Assembly: GCF_000423605.1 (NCBI RefSeq)
Contig: NZ_AUIH01000002.1
Span: 124,001 to 188,000, forward strand
Length of the DNA stretch: 64,000 nucleotides
Direction of reading: 5' to 3'
Source: Saccharospirillum impatiens DSM 12546
GTDB taxonomy: Bacteria > Pseudomonadota > Gammaproteobacteria > Pseudomonadales > Natronospirillaceae
Position 1 is the first letter of the stretch, and each line of letters starts with the position of its first letter. The notes beneath the pieces are model-generated. The model was given only the letters and a program-made list of their open reading frames with translations, made no database searches and was not told the DNA's origin. Both the position numbers and the translations under genes were made by a program. Positions 46,872 to 56,647 of this stretch are shown piece by piece.

Positions 46872-47681
46872 GTGACCTTCATGAACGCCATTGCCCGGCG
46901 CTGGGATCAGGGCACACAGGTTTGCATCGGGCTTGACCCTTTCGTTGAAAAAATGCCTGCCCCGTTCCAACAGCAAGCGGAAGGTATTTTGGCGTTCAAC
47001 AAGGCCATCATCGACGCGACAGCCGACCTGGCCTGCTGTTACAAGCCGCAGTTTGCGCACTTTGCCGCTGTACAGGCCGAGACGCAACTAACCGCCAGCA
47101 TCGCCTATATTAAAACCAGGTATCCGGACGTTCCGGTCATACTGGACTCCAAACGGGGCGACATTGGCTCCACAGCCGCTATGTACGCGCGCGAGGCCTT
47201 TGAACACTATGGTGCTGATGCCGTCACGGTAAACCCCTACATGGGTTCCGATACCGTGCTACCTTTTGCCGAGCATGCCGATAAAGGCGTTATCCTGCTG
47301 TGCCGCACCTCCAACCCCTCTGCAGCTGAATTCCAGAACCTGCTGATCGACGGCGAACCGCTGTACATTCACGTTGCGCGACGAGCCCAGCAGCATTGGA
47401 ATACCCATGGAAATATTGCCCTCGTAGTGGGCGCCACAGCCCCCGAGGAGATGGCTCGCATCCGAGCGGCAGCACCTGACTTGCCATTTCTGGTGCCCGG
47501 CATTGGTGCTCAGGGCGGTGATCTACAGGGAACGGTACGCAACGGACAAACCTCACCGGGACGCGGCCTGATGATCAATGCCTCGCGCAGTATTCTGTAT
47601 GCCAGCCAGGGCACTGATTTTGCAGATGCCGCGCGGGCTGAAGCCCTCAGTCTGCGCGACCAGATTAGAGCGCTGGCTTAA
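46872..47681 (+). CDS. pyrF: Orotidine 5'-phosphate decarboxylase (type 2)
   Basis: Makes UMP from OMP. 269 aa of the longer type 2 subfamily: CIGLDPFVEKMP, the catalytic LDSKRGDIGSTAAMYA, VTVNPYMGSDTVLPF and VPGIGAQGGDLQ. GTG 46872 is chosen because AAGGAG lies 9 nt upstream. ATG 46881 is an alternative start three codons on. It follows argA by 40 bp and converges on the class V PLP gene. Confidence 0.95.
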   Translation: MTFMNAIARRWDQGTQVCIGLDPFVEKMPAPFQQQAEGILAFNKAIIDATADLACCYKPQFAHFAAVQAETQLTASIAYIKTRYPDVPVILDSKRGDIGSTAAMYAREAFEHYGADAVTVNPYMGSDTVLPFAEHADKGVILLCRTSNPSAAEFQNLLIDGEPLYIHVARRAQQHWNTHGNIALVVGATAPEEMARIRAAAPDLPFLVPGIGAQGGDLQGTVRNGQTSPGRGLMINASRSILYASQGTDFADAARAEALSLRDQIRALA

Positions 47682-47695
47682 ACGTCTGAACGGGC

Positions 47696-49111
47696 TCAAC
47701 CGATCCAGTTACCCCAAAGCAAGTCAGTCTCAACCGGCTCGGATGAGCCCGATGAAGTCGCGCCGCTCGCCAGAGCGGCCAGTGCAGCCAGAATCCGGTC
47801 GAGGTCCTCTGTCGTCATCATCGGGTGAAAGCTCAGTCGAACCCAGCCAGGCTTGGCGGCCAGTTCACCCCGGTCGAGCTGGCCGGTAATAGCCTGACTC
47901 GTCTCACGATCAATGCCCAGTAAGTAGTGCCCGTATGTGCCCGCGCAGGCACAGCCTCCCCTCGCTTCTATTCCATACTCATGGCTTAACCGCTGAACCG
48001 CTTGCTGGTAGTGCAGACCCTCGATGACCACTGAAAACACGCTGAGCCGGTCAGCCTGATCCCGTGCCAGGCACTGGATGCCGGCTATGCGATCCAGGCC
48101 CTGTAAAAAATACTCATTCAATACAGACTCGCGCTGGCGAATCGCTTGCACGCCAATCTCGTCTTTCAACTGCGCTGCCATTGCGGCCTTCAGACTCTGC
48201 AAAATACCCGGTGTACCACCGGATTCCCGCGTCGCAATGTCCTGAATAAAACGGTGCTCTCCCCAGGGGTTCGTCCAGACCACCGTGCCGCCACCCGGCT
48301 GTTCCGGTACCCGGTTCTGATACAAACTGGCATTGAACACCAGTACTCCGCTGGCTCCGGGCCCGCCCAAAAACTTGTGCGGTGAAAAAAACACCGCATC
48401 CAATGGCTCATCGTCCACCGGGTGCATGTCGATGTCGACGTAAGGCGCTGCACAGGCAAAATCGACAAAACAGTGACCTCCCGCCTGATGCACCAGTCGG
48501 GCGATGGCCCGATAGGGTGCCGACACACCGGTTACGTTGCTGGCGGCCGTCACGGAGGCCATTACCGGCTGTCCGTCAGGCAACTGGCGCAATGATTCGG
48601 CCAGCCAGTTCAAATCGACTTCACCACGGGGCGTTGGCGGAATGATCACGACCTCAGCCAGGGTTTCCAGCCACAGAGTGTGATTACTGTGATGTTCCAT
48701 GTGTGTCACATAGACGCGCGGTCGATGCGTCAGGGTCGCCAACACCGATTCACGGTGGGATTCATGAACCCAGAGCCCCAGCATTCTGACCAGTTTCGCC
48801 AGCGCGCCGGTCATGCCGGTACCGGCAAACAGCACCACATCGTCACTGGAGGCATTAACATGGTGACGCATAATCTGGTGCGCTTCATCCAGCGCCCGGG
48901 TCATGAACTGCCCGGTCAGGCTGTCTTCGGTATGGGTGTTAGCCATCATTGGCCCGGCAATATCAAGCAAACGTCGTTCGATCGGCCGATAAAGTCGCCC
49001 ACTGGCCGTCCAGTCTGCATAAAGGCGATTGCCCGCTATCGCCAGGGTGTTGGCTCGCAGGCGCATCCAGTCGGGTGAGGGTGTTTGGGGTCGGGCAATG
49101 GCTTCGGTCAT
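47696..49111 (-). CDS. Class V PLP enzyme, NifS/cysteine desulfurase-like
   Basis: 471 aa fold-type I PLP enzyme. Cofactor residues seen: His pair in HMEHHSNH, VDFACAAPY (Asp 217) and the Schiff-base Lys 246 in FSPHKFLGG. A loop RGGCACAGTYGHYLLGI carries Cys 387 and 389, in the place where cysteine desulfurases and selenocysteine lyases hold their active cysteine. The substrate is not determinable. ATG 49111 is preferred over GTG 49123. Divergent from a DecR-like regulator, which suggests a sulfur amino-acid substrate. Confidence 0.82.
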   Translation of the reverse strand: MTEAIARPQTPSPDWMRLRANTLAIAGNRLYADWTASGRLYRPIERRLLDIAGPMMANTHTEDSLTGQFMTRALDEAHQIMRHHVNASSDDVVLFAGTGMTGALAKLVRMLGLWVHESHRESVLATLTHRPRVYVTHMEHHSNHTLWLETLAEVVIIPPTPRGEVDLNWLAESLRQLPDGQPVMASVTAASNVTGVSAPYRAIARLVHQAGGHCFVDFACAAPYVDIDMHPVDDEPLDAVFFSPHKFLGGPGASGVLVFNASLYQNRVPEQPGGGTVVWTNPWGEHRFIQDIATRESGGTPGILQSLKAAMAAQLKDEIGVQAIRQRESVLNEYFLQGLDRIAGIQCLARDQADRLSVFSVVIEGLHYQQAVQRLSHEYGIEARGGCACAGTYGHYLLGIDRETSQAITGQLDRGELAAKPGWVRLSFHPMMTTEDLDRILAALAALASGATSSGSSEPVETDLLWGNWIG

Positions 49112-49239
49112 CGGATTGTCCACTGATTCATCAGGCTATCAGTGTGACGTTTAAGCACACGCAATGGATTTCATTTTTTTCGATAAATAGGCTATTTTAG
49201 GGCAAATATTTTCAACATTGAATAAAGTGGAGGAATAAA

Positions 49240-49692
49240 TTGCCCGACAACATCGATAAAGCCATCTTAAACCTGTTGCAGAACGATGCAACGCTGTCGG
49301 TGCAGGCCATTGCCGAGAAGGTCAATCTGACCACCAGCCCCTGCTGGCGGCGCATTCAGGCATTGGAGGAACAGGGTTACATTCGCCGGCGGGTGGCTTT
49401 GCTCAACCGGCAACCGCTGGCACTGGGCGTCGATGTGTTCGTCTTTATCCGCACCCGTGAACACAACGACACCTGGCTGACGGATTTCACCGAAGCGGTA
49501 CAAGCCATGCCGGAAGTGATGGAAGCCTACCGAATGAGCGGAGATGTCGACTATCTGCTCAGGGTGGTGGTCGCAGACATCGCCGCCTACGACCGCTTCT
49601 ACAAGCGACTGGTCAGCCGGGTCAAACTGGCCGATGTGAGCAGCAGTTTCGCCATGGAGCAACTGAAATACACGACGGCATTACCCCTGTAG
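49240..49692 (+). CDS. decR: Lrp/AsnC-family regulator, DecR-like
   Basis: 150 aa: N-terminal helix-turn-helix (LSVQAIAEKVNLTTSPCWRRI, quoted in part) and C-terminal RAM ligand domain. Several stretches (NLTTSPCW, MPEVMEAYRMSGDVDYLLRV, SSFAMEQLKYTTALPL) match E. coli DecR, the cysteine-sensing activator of cysteine detoxification. TTG 49240 start, with GGAGG 6 nt upstream. Its likely target is the divergent PLP gene across a 128-bp AT-rich gap. Confidence 0.85.
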   Translation: MPDNIDKAILNLLQNDATLSVQAIAEKVNLTTSPCWRRIQALEEQGYIRRRVALLNRQPLALGVDVFVFIRTREHNDTWLTDFTEAVQAMPEVMEAYRMSGDVDYLLRVVVADIAAYDRFYKRLVSRVKLADVSSSFAMEQLKYTTALPL

Positions 49693-49715
49693 CATGAGCC
49701 ATGCGCAGAGGCCGG

Positions 49716-50300
49716 TCATTGAGTGTGGCCCCGGGTTAAGGCCAAAAAACCGCCGAGGGAGATCAGTAGAACAGAGGCACCAACCAAAATAGCCACGGGA
49801 TAGAACAGATTACCGGCCAAATCGAGCTGACTGTATTTGATAATCATGATCAGCGATTCAAGCACCAGGGCGATGCACACTGTGCCCAAGAAACGGGTTA
49901 TGGTTCGCCGTATGTTGGTGAAGACGTTCTCTTCCTGATCAGACTCGGTGTACTCTTTACTGATGCCAGCGCCAAGTTCAAACATGGCAAGACCGATAAT
50001 CAAAGAATTGACGACGCTTACTGTGATCGACATAAAGCCGCGCTCGCCGGCAATGACATCCGTGAAGAACTGAAACACCCCGCTGATCACCAGCAGTGCA
50101 GACAGGCTATAAAACAGCAGGGTAAACACCCGGACCATCAGTTGCTTGCCCAGATGACTCAATGCCGTAAAGCCAAGGGGGTGCAGTGACTGAGACACGC
50201 CAGGGGCTATCGAAGGTGCCTGCTCCAGCGTGTCAGATGGCTTATTCAGTGCCTGAAATTCGTCAGGTGTTAAACTCAGGTCAATTGTCTGGCTTGTCAT
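49716..50300 (-). CDS. Unknown four-helix membrane protein
   Basis: 194 aa, not recognised. A hydrophilic N-terminus (about 1-50) precedes four hydrophobic segments (about 57-80, 92-112, 135-157 and 165-188) with a charged loop EYTESDQEENVFTNIRR between the second and third. ATG 50300 lacks a strong ribosome binding site. It stands alone, tail to tail with decR. Confidence 0.75.
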   Translation of the reverse strand: MTSQTIDLSLTPDEFQALNKPSDTLEQAPSIAPGVSQSLHPLGFTALSHLGKQLMVRVFTLLFYSLSALLVISGVFQFFTDVIAGERGFMSITVSVVNSLIIGLAMFELGAGISKEYTESDQEENVFTNIRRTITRFLGTVCIALVLESLIMIIKYSQLDLAGNLFYPVAILVGASVLLISLGGFLALTRGHTQ

Positions 50301-50592
50301 AGAGAAAAACCCCTTGTTGGCTGGTAAAGCGTGCGAACGATGCTAAAGCAAGCCAGGGTACAAACAAGCAGGGGCAGGTAAAGCCTGATGTGGAACAGGT
50401 AAACGTCGGTAAAATAATGATTATCGGTGTGAGTTGCGTCACAGCATCAGGAATGAAGGCCTAACACGACCATGCGAACAAGAGTTCAGTTGGGGTTCAT
50501 GAAACAGGCGGATACTGAAGCCGCTATACTGAATCAGACGTCTTATTTTGCCATCAGCCACGAACAACCCCTTTATTCCCGGAGCCATATAG

Positions 50593-51126
50593 ATGCAGCA
50601 CCAAACCGGATACCGGCAAGCACTCCTGATTGCCTTTCTAGTGGCAGCGGCCAGTTCTGCGCTGGCCAGGGATGACTTTGTCTGGATATCGTACGGCGGC
50701 CAGCAAGGCTATTTCGAGTCGCCCTATGTGGGCGTCGGTTTTATGGCCGATACCTGGGGAGCTGAACTGGGCCTGGTACTGCGATCTGACTATAACGGCA
50801 CCGTCAACCATTACGACCCACCACACAACGACACCACCCGGGTACAAAACAACGCCGTGGTCGGTTTCCCGTTGCACCTGTCCATCCTGAAAGGCTATGC
50901 CCCCAATGACCGCATTGCCTTCTACACCTCACTGGGCTTTCTCGCCTCAACTCGCTGCGACATAGAACAGTCCAATGTCACCAACTATGCCTATTGCGCC
51001 AACGAACGGGCTGAGTTTGAGCTCGTGCCTGGCGTCAGCGCTCTGTTCAGCCTGGGTGAGTTCACGCTGGGCATGGGTTACCAGTATGGTATTGGTCCTC
51101 TCATTTCTTTGGGAACGGACTTTTAA
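50593..51126 (+). CDS. Small outer-membrane beta-barrel-type protein
   Basis: 177 aa, family not recognised. A Sec signal (about 1-26, cleavage after SSALA) is followed by alternating aromatic/hydrophobic strands such as FVWISYGGQQGYF, VGVGFMADTWGAELGLVL and FTLGMGYQYGIG. A C-terminal Phe fits an eight-strand-like outer-membrane barrel. Two cysteines (CDIEQ, YCANE) could form a disulfide. Alone between an unknown membrane gene and a palindromic repeat. Confidence 0.72.
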   Translation: MQHQTGYRQALLIAFLVAAASSALARDDFVWISYGGQQGYFESPYVGVGFMADTWGAELGLVLRSDYNGTVNHYDPPHNDTTRVQNNAVVGFPLHLSILKGYAPNDRIAFYTSLGFLASTRCDIEQSNVTNYAYCANERAEFELVPGVSALFSLGEFTLGMGYQYGIGPLISLGTDF

Positions 51127-51163
51127 CTGAAACCCAGATTCAGGAGTTAGGTGCGAATAATTA

Positions 51164-51276
51164 GCGGCGGGTGCCGGGTATGCCCCTGTGGGGTAGTCCG
51201 CAGCAGGGATGCTGCGGCCTAGGCTCCATGGATGGATTTACGCCGACCCCACAGGGGCATACCCGGTGGCCGCCGC
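51164..51276. repeat. 113-bp palindromic intergenic element
   Basis: A perfect 21-bp inverted repeat (51174-51194 with 51246-51266) is extended by a further 7-bp pair GCGGCGG/CCGCCGC (51164-51170 with 51270-51276) across a 3-nt mismatch. The loop holds a second perfect hairpin, CCGCAGCA-GGGA-TGCTGCGG (51198-51217), and the 6-bp palindromes CCTAGG and CCATGG. No coding capacity and no T-run. The structure resembles a REP/MITE-like dispersed repeat. Confidence 0.8.
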
Positions 51277-51316
51277 GGGCCCATGCCACTTAGTCGGCCC
51301 GAAATCGGAACTTACA

Positions 51317-51916
51317 TTAAAACAAGCCATTGGCGCCATTGGCGACGAACTGAATCGCCAGCGCCGCCAGAATCACACCAAGCAAACGCTGAATGATTTC
51401 ATCACCGGTTTTGCCAATCACCTTACGGATCTGGCTGGCCAGCAAGCCTGCAGCCAGGGTCACCAGCAATACCGAAATCACCGCTGCGATCACCCACCCC
51501 TGATTGGCCGGAGAATCCGCATCGGCCATTAATAGCACCGTAATCGTCAGTGTACCCGGCCCGGCCATGAGCGGGATGGCCAGCGGATAGACCGCGATAT
51601 CACCCACGCTGCGATCGGTTGGTTTGTCGGGCAGCGGAGCCGACGTAATCATTCTGAAGGCGGTATTGAACAACAGAATACCCCCGGCCACCCGCAACGC
51701 ATCCATACTGATGCCGAGCGTGGTCAACAGCCCTTCACCCACCAAGGCGAACATCAGAATTACCGCTGCGGCAATGCCGGTTGCTTTCAGAATGACTCGA
51801 AGACGCTGGCGAAACGTTCGACCCAACGTCAGTGAATAAAAAATCAGCGCAGCGCCAATCGGGTCGATCACCACGAAATAACTGGTAAAGGCATTCAGAA
51901 ACAGCGTCGTGTTCAT
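51317..51916 (-). CDS. MarC family integral membrane protein
   Basis: 199 aa UPF0056/MarC protein with six predicted membrane helices. [17 protein letters not shown] at the N-terminus and [20 protein letters not shown] in the middle are the family's two diagnostic repeats. Function unproven; the early link to antibiotic resistance was not upheld. Its ATG overlaps the tdh stop by 4 nt, so it is translated with kbl-tdh. Confidence 0.92.
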   Translation of the reverse strand: MNTTLFLNAFTSYFVVIDPIGAALIFYSLTLGRTFRQRLRVILKATGIAAAVILMFALVGEGLLTTLGISMDALRVAGGILLFNTAFRMITSAPLPDKPTDRSVGDIAVYPLAIPLMAGPGTLTITVLLMADADSPANQGWVIAAVISVLLVTLAAGLLASQIRKVIGKTGDEIIQRLLGVILAALAIQFVANGANGLF

Positions 51917-52938
51917 ACCCAGTCCAGGATCACCTTGCCGGATTGACCACTGCGCATAATATCAAAGCCTTCCTGAAAATCGGCGACCGGCAAGGTGTGG
52001 GTAATCATCGGTTTCAAGTCCAGACCCGATTGAATCAGACCGGCCATCTTGTACCAGGTCTCGAACATTTCCCGGCCGTATATGCCTTTCAACTCAAGCC
52101 CCTTGAAAATCACCTGGCTCCAGTCAATCGCCATCTCTTCACCGGGAATACCCAACAGAGCGACCTTGCCACCGTGATTCATCGACGCCAGCATGGACCG
52201 AAAAGCACTGGGTACCCCAGACATTTCCAGCCCCACATCAAAACCTTCGGTCATACCCAGGCTTTTCATGACGTCACTGAGATTCTCACTGGCCACATTG
52301 ACCGTGCGGGTAGCACCCATGCGCTCTGCCAGTTCCAATCGAAAATCATTGACGTCTGTGATGACAATATTCCGGGCGCCGACATGACGTGCGACCGCTG
52401 CGGCCATCATACCAATAGGGCCGGCACCGGTTATCAGCACGTCTTCCGCCACCAGATTAAAGCTCAGGGCGGTATGAACCGCGTTGCCAAACGGATCAAA
52501 AATGGCAGCCAGCTCGTCGCTGACATCATCGGGCAACTTAAAGGCATTGAAGGCAGGAATCACCAGATACTCGGCGAATGCTCCGGCCCGGTTAACACCA
52601 ACGCCTACCGTGTTGCGGCACAAATGGCGCCGACCGGCGCGGCAGTTGCGGCAATACCCGCACGTAATGTGACCTTCGCCACTGACCCGGTCGCCCAAGG
52701 CAAAGCCGGTGACTTCCTCGCCCATGGCCACGACTTCTCCAACGTACTCATGGCCAGTTACCAGGCCAAGCGGCACGGTGTTCTGCGACCACTGATCCCA
52801 GTTATAGATATGCACATCGGTTCCGCAGATCGCCGTTTTACGAATGCGAATCAGCAAATCGTTATGACCGACCTCGGGTTCATCAACCTCAGTCATCCAG
52901 ATCCCGGCCTCGGGATACAATTTGGCAAGGGCTTTCAT
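51913..52938 (-). CDS. tdh: L-threonine 3-dehydrogenase
   Basis: Zinc-dependent medium-chain dehydrogenase making 2-amino-3-ketobutyrate from threonine. 341 aa, same as E. coli. The catalytic zinc site is in [12 protein letters not shown] and GHEYVGEV. The structural zinc site [15 protein letters not shown] has four Cys. NAD loop [24 protein letters not shown] lies 8 nt before ATG 52938. It lies 12 bp after kbl. Confidence 0.97.
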   Translation of the reverse strand: MKALAKLYPEAGIWMTEVDEPEVGHNDLLIRIRKTAICGTDVHIYNWDQWSQNTVPLGLVTGHEYVGEVVAMGEEVTGFALGDRVSGEGHITCGYCRNCRAGRRHLCRNTVGVGVNRAGAFAEYLVIPAFNAFKLPDDVSDELAAIFDPFGNAVHTALSFNLVAEDVLITGAGPIGMMAAAVARHVGARNIVITDVNDFRLELAERMGATRTVNVASENLSDVMKSLGMTEGFDVGLEMSGVPSAFRSMLASMNHGGKVALLGIPGEEMAIDWSQVIFKGLELKGIYGREMFETWYKMAGLIQSGLDLKPMITHTLPVADFQEGFDIMRSGQSGKVILDWV

Positions 52939-52950
52939 AGAGAGGACTCC

Positions 52951-54135
52951 TTAAATAAGCGCCAGTTCGCGACCGACATCGGTGAAGGCAGCAATGGCTT
53001 CATCCAGCTGCGCCCGGGTAAGCCCGGCACTCATCTGAGTGCGAATACGCGCCTCGCCTTTCGGCACAACAGGGTAACTGAAACCGGTCACATAAACACC
53101 GCGCTGCAACAGCTTGTCTGCCATGGTGCTGGCGACGGATGCATCGCCAACCATCACAGGAATAATGGGATGATCCGCACCGGCGAGTGAAAAGCCTGCA
53201 GCTTCCATTTGCTCCCGGAAATACTGGGTGTTGTCCCACAATTGCCGGCGCAGGTCACTGCCCTGTTCGATCAAGTCCAGTACTTTCAGGCTCGCCGCCG
53301 CGATGCTGGGCGACAAAGAATTGGAAAAAAGATAAGGGCGTGAGCGTTGGCGTAACCAGTCGACAATGGGTTTGGCCGCTGCCGTATAACCACCACTGGC
53401 GCCGCCCAGGGCTTTGCCTAGGGTTCCAGTCAGTATGTCGACGCGATCCATCACCCCATGGAACTCCGGAGTACCGCGCCCGTGTTCGCCCATAAAACCT
53501 ACCGCATGGCTGTCGTCGACCATCACCAGGGCATCATAGCGCTCTGCCAGATCACAGATACCTTTCAGGTGGGCGACCACACCGTCCATCGAAAACACAC
53601 CGTCCGTTACGATCAGACGGTAACGTGCCGACTCGCTCTGTTGCAGACAATGCTCGAGTTCCGACAAATTGTTATTGCTGTAGCGAAACCGTCGTGCCTT
53701 ACACAAGCGGACGCCATCGATTATAGACGCATGGTTGAGCGCATCGGAAATAATGGCGTCCTGATCGTTCAACAGGGTTTCAAACAAGCCAGTATTGGCA
53801 TCGAAGCAACTGGAATACAGAATCGTGTCTTCCATCCCAAGAAAATCACTCAGGCGCTGTTCAAGTGCCTTGTGCACGCTTTGCGTTCCACAAATAAACC
53901 GGACAGAGGCAACTCCGAAGCCGAAATCATCCAGCCCCTGCTTAGCTGCCGCGATCAGTTCAGGGCTATTGGCCAGCCCGAGATAGTTGTTGGCACAGAG
54001 GTTCAGCACTTCGCCATTGCCGGTTGTCACCCGCGCGCCCTGAGGGGATTCAATTATGCGCTCGGTTTTATAGAGCCCTTGCGCTTTCAGGTCGGCCAGG
54101 GCATCCGGTAACTGTTGAATGAGTGATCGGGACAT
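52951..54135 (-). CDS. kbl: 2-amino-3-ketobutyrate coenzyme A ligase
   Basis: PLP enzyme that cleaves the Tdh product with CoA to glycine and acetyl-CoA. 394 aa (E. coli 398). [59 protein letters not shown] and the Schiff-base Lys in [17 protein letters not shown] 54135 has GGAG 7 nt upstream; the open frame extends upstream without family similarity. Forms the kbl-tdh operon. Confidence 0.97.
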   Translation of the reverse strand: MSRSLIQQLPDALADLKAQGLYKTERIIESPQGARVTTGNGEVLNLCANNYLGLANSPELIAAAKQGLDDFGFGVASVRFICGTQSVHKALEQRLSDFLGMEDTILYSSCFDANTGLFETLLNDQDAIISDALNHASIIDGVRLCKARRFRYSNNNLSELEHCLQQSESARYRLIVTDGVFSMDGVVAHLKGICDLAERYDALVMVDDSHAVGFMGEHGRGTPEFHGVMDRVDILTGTLGKALGGASGGYTAAAKPIVDWLRQRSRPYLFSNSLSPSIAAASLKVLDLIEQGSDLRRQLWDNTQYFREQMEAAGFSLAGADHPIIPVMVGDASVASTMADKLLQRGVYVTGFSYPVVPKGEARIRTQMSAGLTRAQLDEAIAAFTDVGRELALI

Positions 54136-54678
54136 AACAAAACTCCGGTAAAAGTGGATTGGACGCTCCGGCTCAATGGCACACTGAGGCATCCACAGCA
54201 AGAAATGCAGCAAGGGTCTCAGACCCGCCGGTGAAAGGCGACCCGTCGCCCACCAATAGAACACACTGTTCCGATACAGCTTGTAAGCCTGCTGCTACAG
54301 CGCAAAAGGCCCAAAATCCGGCGGGTTCTGTATAAAAACCATAAAAATCTAATCTACCACTGTTCTATTTCGGCTATTGATTTGAATTCCATCACAAAAA
54401 TCGCTTCAATAGCACCCGCTCCGTGTCGTACTTCCATCGCCTTGTCAAAACAATCTGACAAAACGAATACAGCGTAGGATCAATACGGTAAGAAACCCTG
54501 TAGATCAGTGACAAATCAGCGCATGCAGTAGCAATTGTCATGCGGGTCAACTAGCATTACGTGTGTGAGTGACGTAACGATGGCGTGTCATCTTACCTCT
54601 TTCAATCCGTCATGAAACTCACACACAGGAATCTTTGACTGGCTGGCATTGCGGTCATCGTGGGACAACGAGGGAACT
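54136..54678. other. Intergenic region between kbl and the small coiled-coil gene
   Basis: 543 bp, AT-rich in its middle. It holds a 20-bp palindrome TTGTCA-N8-TGACAA (54442-54461) with a third TGACAA at 54509. A long-range inverted repeat GTGTGTGAGT (54561-54570) with ACTCACACAC (54617-54626) lies closer to the small gene. No gene is seen. Confidence 0.6.
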
Positions 54679-54864
54679 ATGGATCAGAAGCTGGAAGAGC
54701 TTGAACAGGCCATTGTTGAGGCCGAGGAAGCAAAACGCCAGTTCGTTAGAGAAAACCCTAATGGGACTGGCAACAAAGACGATCGAATGCGCTTGTACAA
54801 TGATGTTGAACGCGCACGCAAATCGTTGCGTGATTACAAACGCATGAACCCCCATTTGCTGTAA
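54679..54864 (+). CDS. Small charged coiled-coil protein, unknown function
   Basis: 61 aa, not recognised. Highly charged: helix-prone LEELEQAIVEAEEAKRQFV, a Gly-Asn turn (NPNGTGNKDD), then RLYNDVERARKSLRDYKR, consistent with a helical hairpin. ATG 54679 has GAGGG 4 nt upstream. ATG 54649 in frame lacks a site. The gene lies between kbl and the MFS gene, both on the other strand. Confidence 0.65.
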   Translation: MDQKLEELEQAIVEAEEAKRQFVRENPNGTGNKDDRMRLYNDVERARKSLRDYKRMNPHLL

Positions 54865-54907
54865 CCTGCTCTTATTGCCCCGTCGGGCACTGTGCCTGCC
54901 CACCGTG

Positions 54908-56248
54908 TTACTGCACAGTGGGCAGGCGGAAGCACATCACTGAAGCCACAACGGCCAAAGCGCTCAGCAACAGGATCACCGCCAGCGGAGACCAAATATC
55001 TCCCAGCAAACCAATCAGCCCGCCAAACAACATGATTACACCGACCACCGTATTGCTGACAGCGACATAGCTTGCTCTATTGGACGGCGTCGCCATATCC
55101 ACCAGATAGGCTTTGCGACCCAGCCGAACACCCCCATGGCAGATCATGATCAGCCCGTATGCCAGACTCAAGCTGAGCATATGGCCAGCCCCCGCCAACC
55201 AGGCGTCACTGGCCCAGGCCAACAATCCCGCCAACGAAGCCCCGAACGCTGCAATCGCCATGACGGTCTGACTTGAGCGGTCACTGAATCGACCCCAGAC
55301 GCCCGATGACAACGACGCGGCCAGACCGCTTATGATGATCAGTGCACCCAGGCCGAGCCCGCCACCCTGCGATTGCTGGATCATCACCACATAAAAAGGA
55401 GGCATCAGCGCGACACTGAGAAGCGCCGACCGCGACAACACAAAAAACCGAAAAGTCGAGTCCGACCGCAGCAGCCCCAGTTGTCGCCAGGCCACGGTCC
55501 AGCCATTACCGCCGCCCTCGGTCGCGCCCGGCGCTTCGTTGATCACTGAAAAAGCCAGCATCGACAACCACCAGAATAGGGTCGCAACCAGTAAGAGCCC
55601 CACCAGAATAGGGGTATTTTCATCCAACCCCGGGGTACCGACCAGCATCAGGCCTAGCCCTAACAGGGCAAAACCGGCCAGGGAAGCACTGTACCCCATC
55701 ACGGTGCCACGGCGGTTTTTCGACACCGTTTTGCCCAGTACATCTTTCGCCGACACCGAGCACAGGCCACGAGCCAGGCTGTATAACGTCAGCCCAACCA
55801 ATATGCCACCACCCGCGATAATGCCCTCACTGAACAGGGCAGCAGAGGCTATCGTAAGCAGACCCAGAGACGACATAGCGGCCCCCAGCAGCCAAACTGG
55901 CTTGCGGTAAGCTCGCTGACGAACATAAGCGGCCACGAGCAACTGGGGAATCAGAACACCCGCTTCACGTATCGGCACCAGAAAGCCGACCAGTACCAGA
56001 GGCACACCGAGTGCACTCATCAGCCAGGGCAAGATGAGTCGAGCACTGCTCAGTTCATCGGCGATCTTACTGAACGTATTGGCGACGAGATAGGCAAAAA
56101 AATTACGCGGTTGATGCTGGCAAGCCGATTCGGGGATGTCCTTGCACACCCGAGCGTCTTCTTCACCAACGACCTGCTCATACACCCGGCCCAGGACGCC
56201 ATTCTCAGTGCGGCCTTTAGCCCGGCCGGAAGGGGTTGATAGCGCCAT
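54908..56248 (-). CDS. MFS transporter
   Basis: 446 aa with about twelve hydrophobic segments after an unusually long hydrophilic N-terminus (about 1-48). Family clues: NTFSKIADELSSARLILPWLM, IREAGVLIPQLLVAA, and a charged loop SKNRRGTVMGYSAS between halves. A central polar loop APGATEGGGNGW splits the two six-helix bundles. Substrate unknown. ATG 56248 is the only reasonable long start; a later one would remove the polar tail. Confidence 0.85.
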   Translation of the reverse strand: MALSTPSGRAKGRTENGVLGRVYEQVVGEEDARVCKDIPESACQHQPRNFFAYLVANTFSKIADELSSARLILPWLMSALGVPLVLVGFLVPIREAGVLIPQLLVAAYVRQRAYRKPVWLLGAAMSSLGLLTIASAALFSEGIIAGGGILVGLTLYSLARGLCSVSAKDVLGKTVSKNRRGTVMGYSASLAGFALLGLGLMLVGTPGLDENTPILVGLLLVATLFWWLSMLAFSVINEAPGATEGGGNGWTVAWRQLGLLRSDSTFRFFVLSRSALLSVALMPPFYVVMIQQSQGGGLGLGALIIISGLAASLSSGVWGRFSDRSSQTVMAIAAFGASLAGLLAWASDAWLAGAGHMLSLSLAYGLIMICHGGVRLGRKAYLVDMATPSNRASYVAVSNTVVGVIMLFGGLIGLLGDIWSPLAVILLLSALAVVASVMCFRLPTVQ

Positions 56249-56647
56249 CGGGCGGGTACTCTCATTACAGCTATTACAGCAAGTTCAACAACCAGCACAT
56301 GGTTACTGCTGGCATGAATTCCGCGACTCTATCTGTCCTGCGGCGTCCAGGCCATTTTTAACGGTATAAACACCGCCGCCAGAACATCGGCTGGTTCAAA
56401 AGGCAAGCATTGGCGTCGACTGCTCCGGCATGGTTTAATACGCCTTGAACGTCCATGGTTCCGCTCTTTGACCCATTGTTCAGGATACTGAGTTCTTTTG
56501 AGCAGGACAGTTAACAGGATCGTTCAAAAAGCGCCAAACTCGCTTACAGCAAGCCAAAATAATAACACACGACCACCACAACACATTGCAGCCGATGATT
56601 AAGACTATCCCACGTGTTTGCCTTGTCTCAATAAAAAAGGATCACTC
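56249..56647. other. Intergenic region between the MFS and TRAP genes
   Basis: 399 bp between divergent genes. It contains a short direct repeat ATTACAGC/ATTACAGC near 56266 and a 6-bp inverted pair CCAGCA/TGCTGG near 56291. No sigma-54 type -24/-12 site and no gene were recognised. Confidence 0.5.

Noticed and set aside
50472-50675. 67-residue plus-strand frame before the barrel gene
   Set aside because: It overlaps the better-supported barrel gene with its signal peptide, in another frame.
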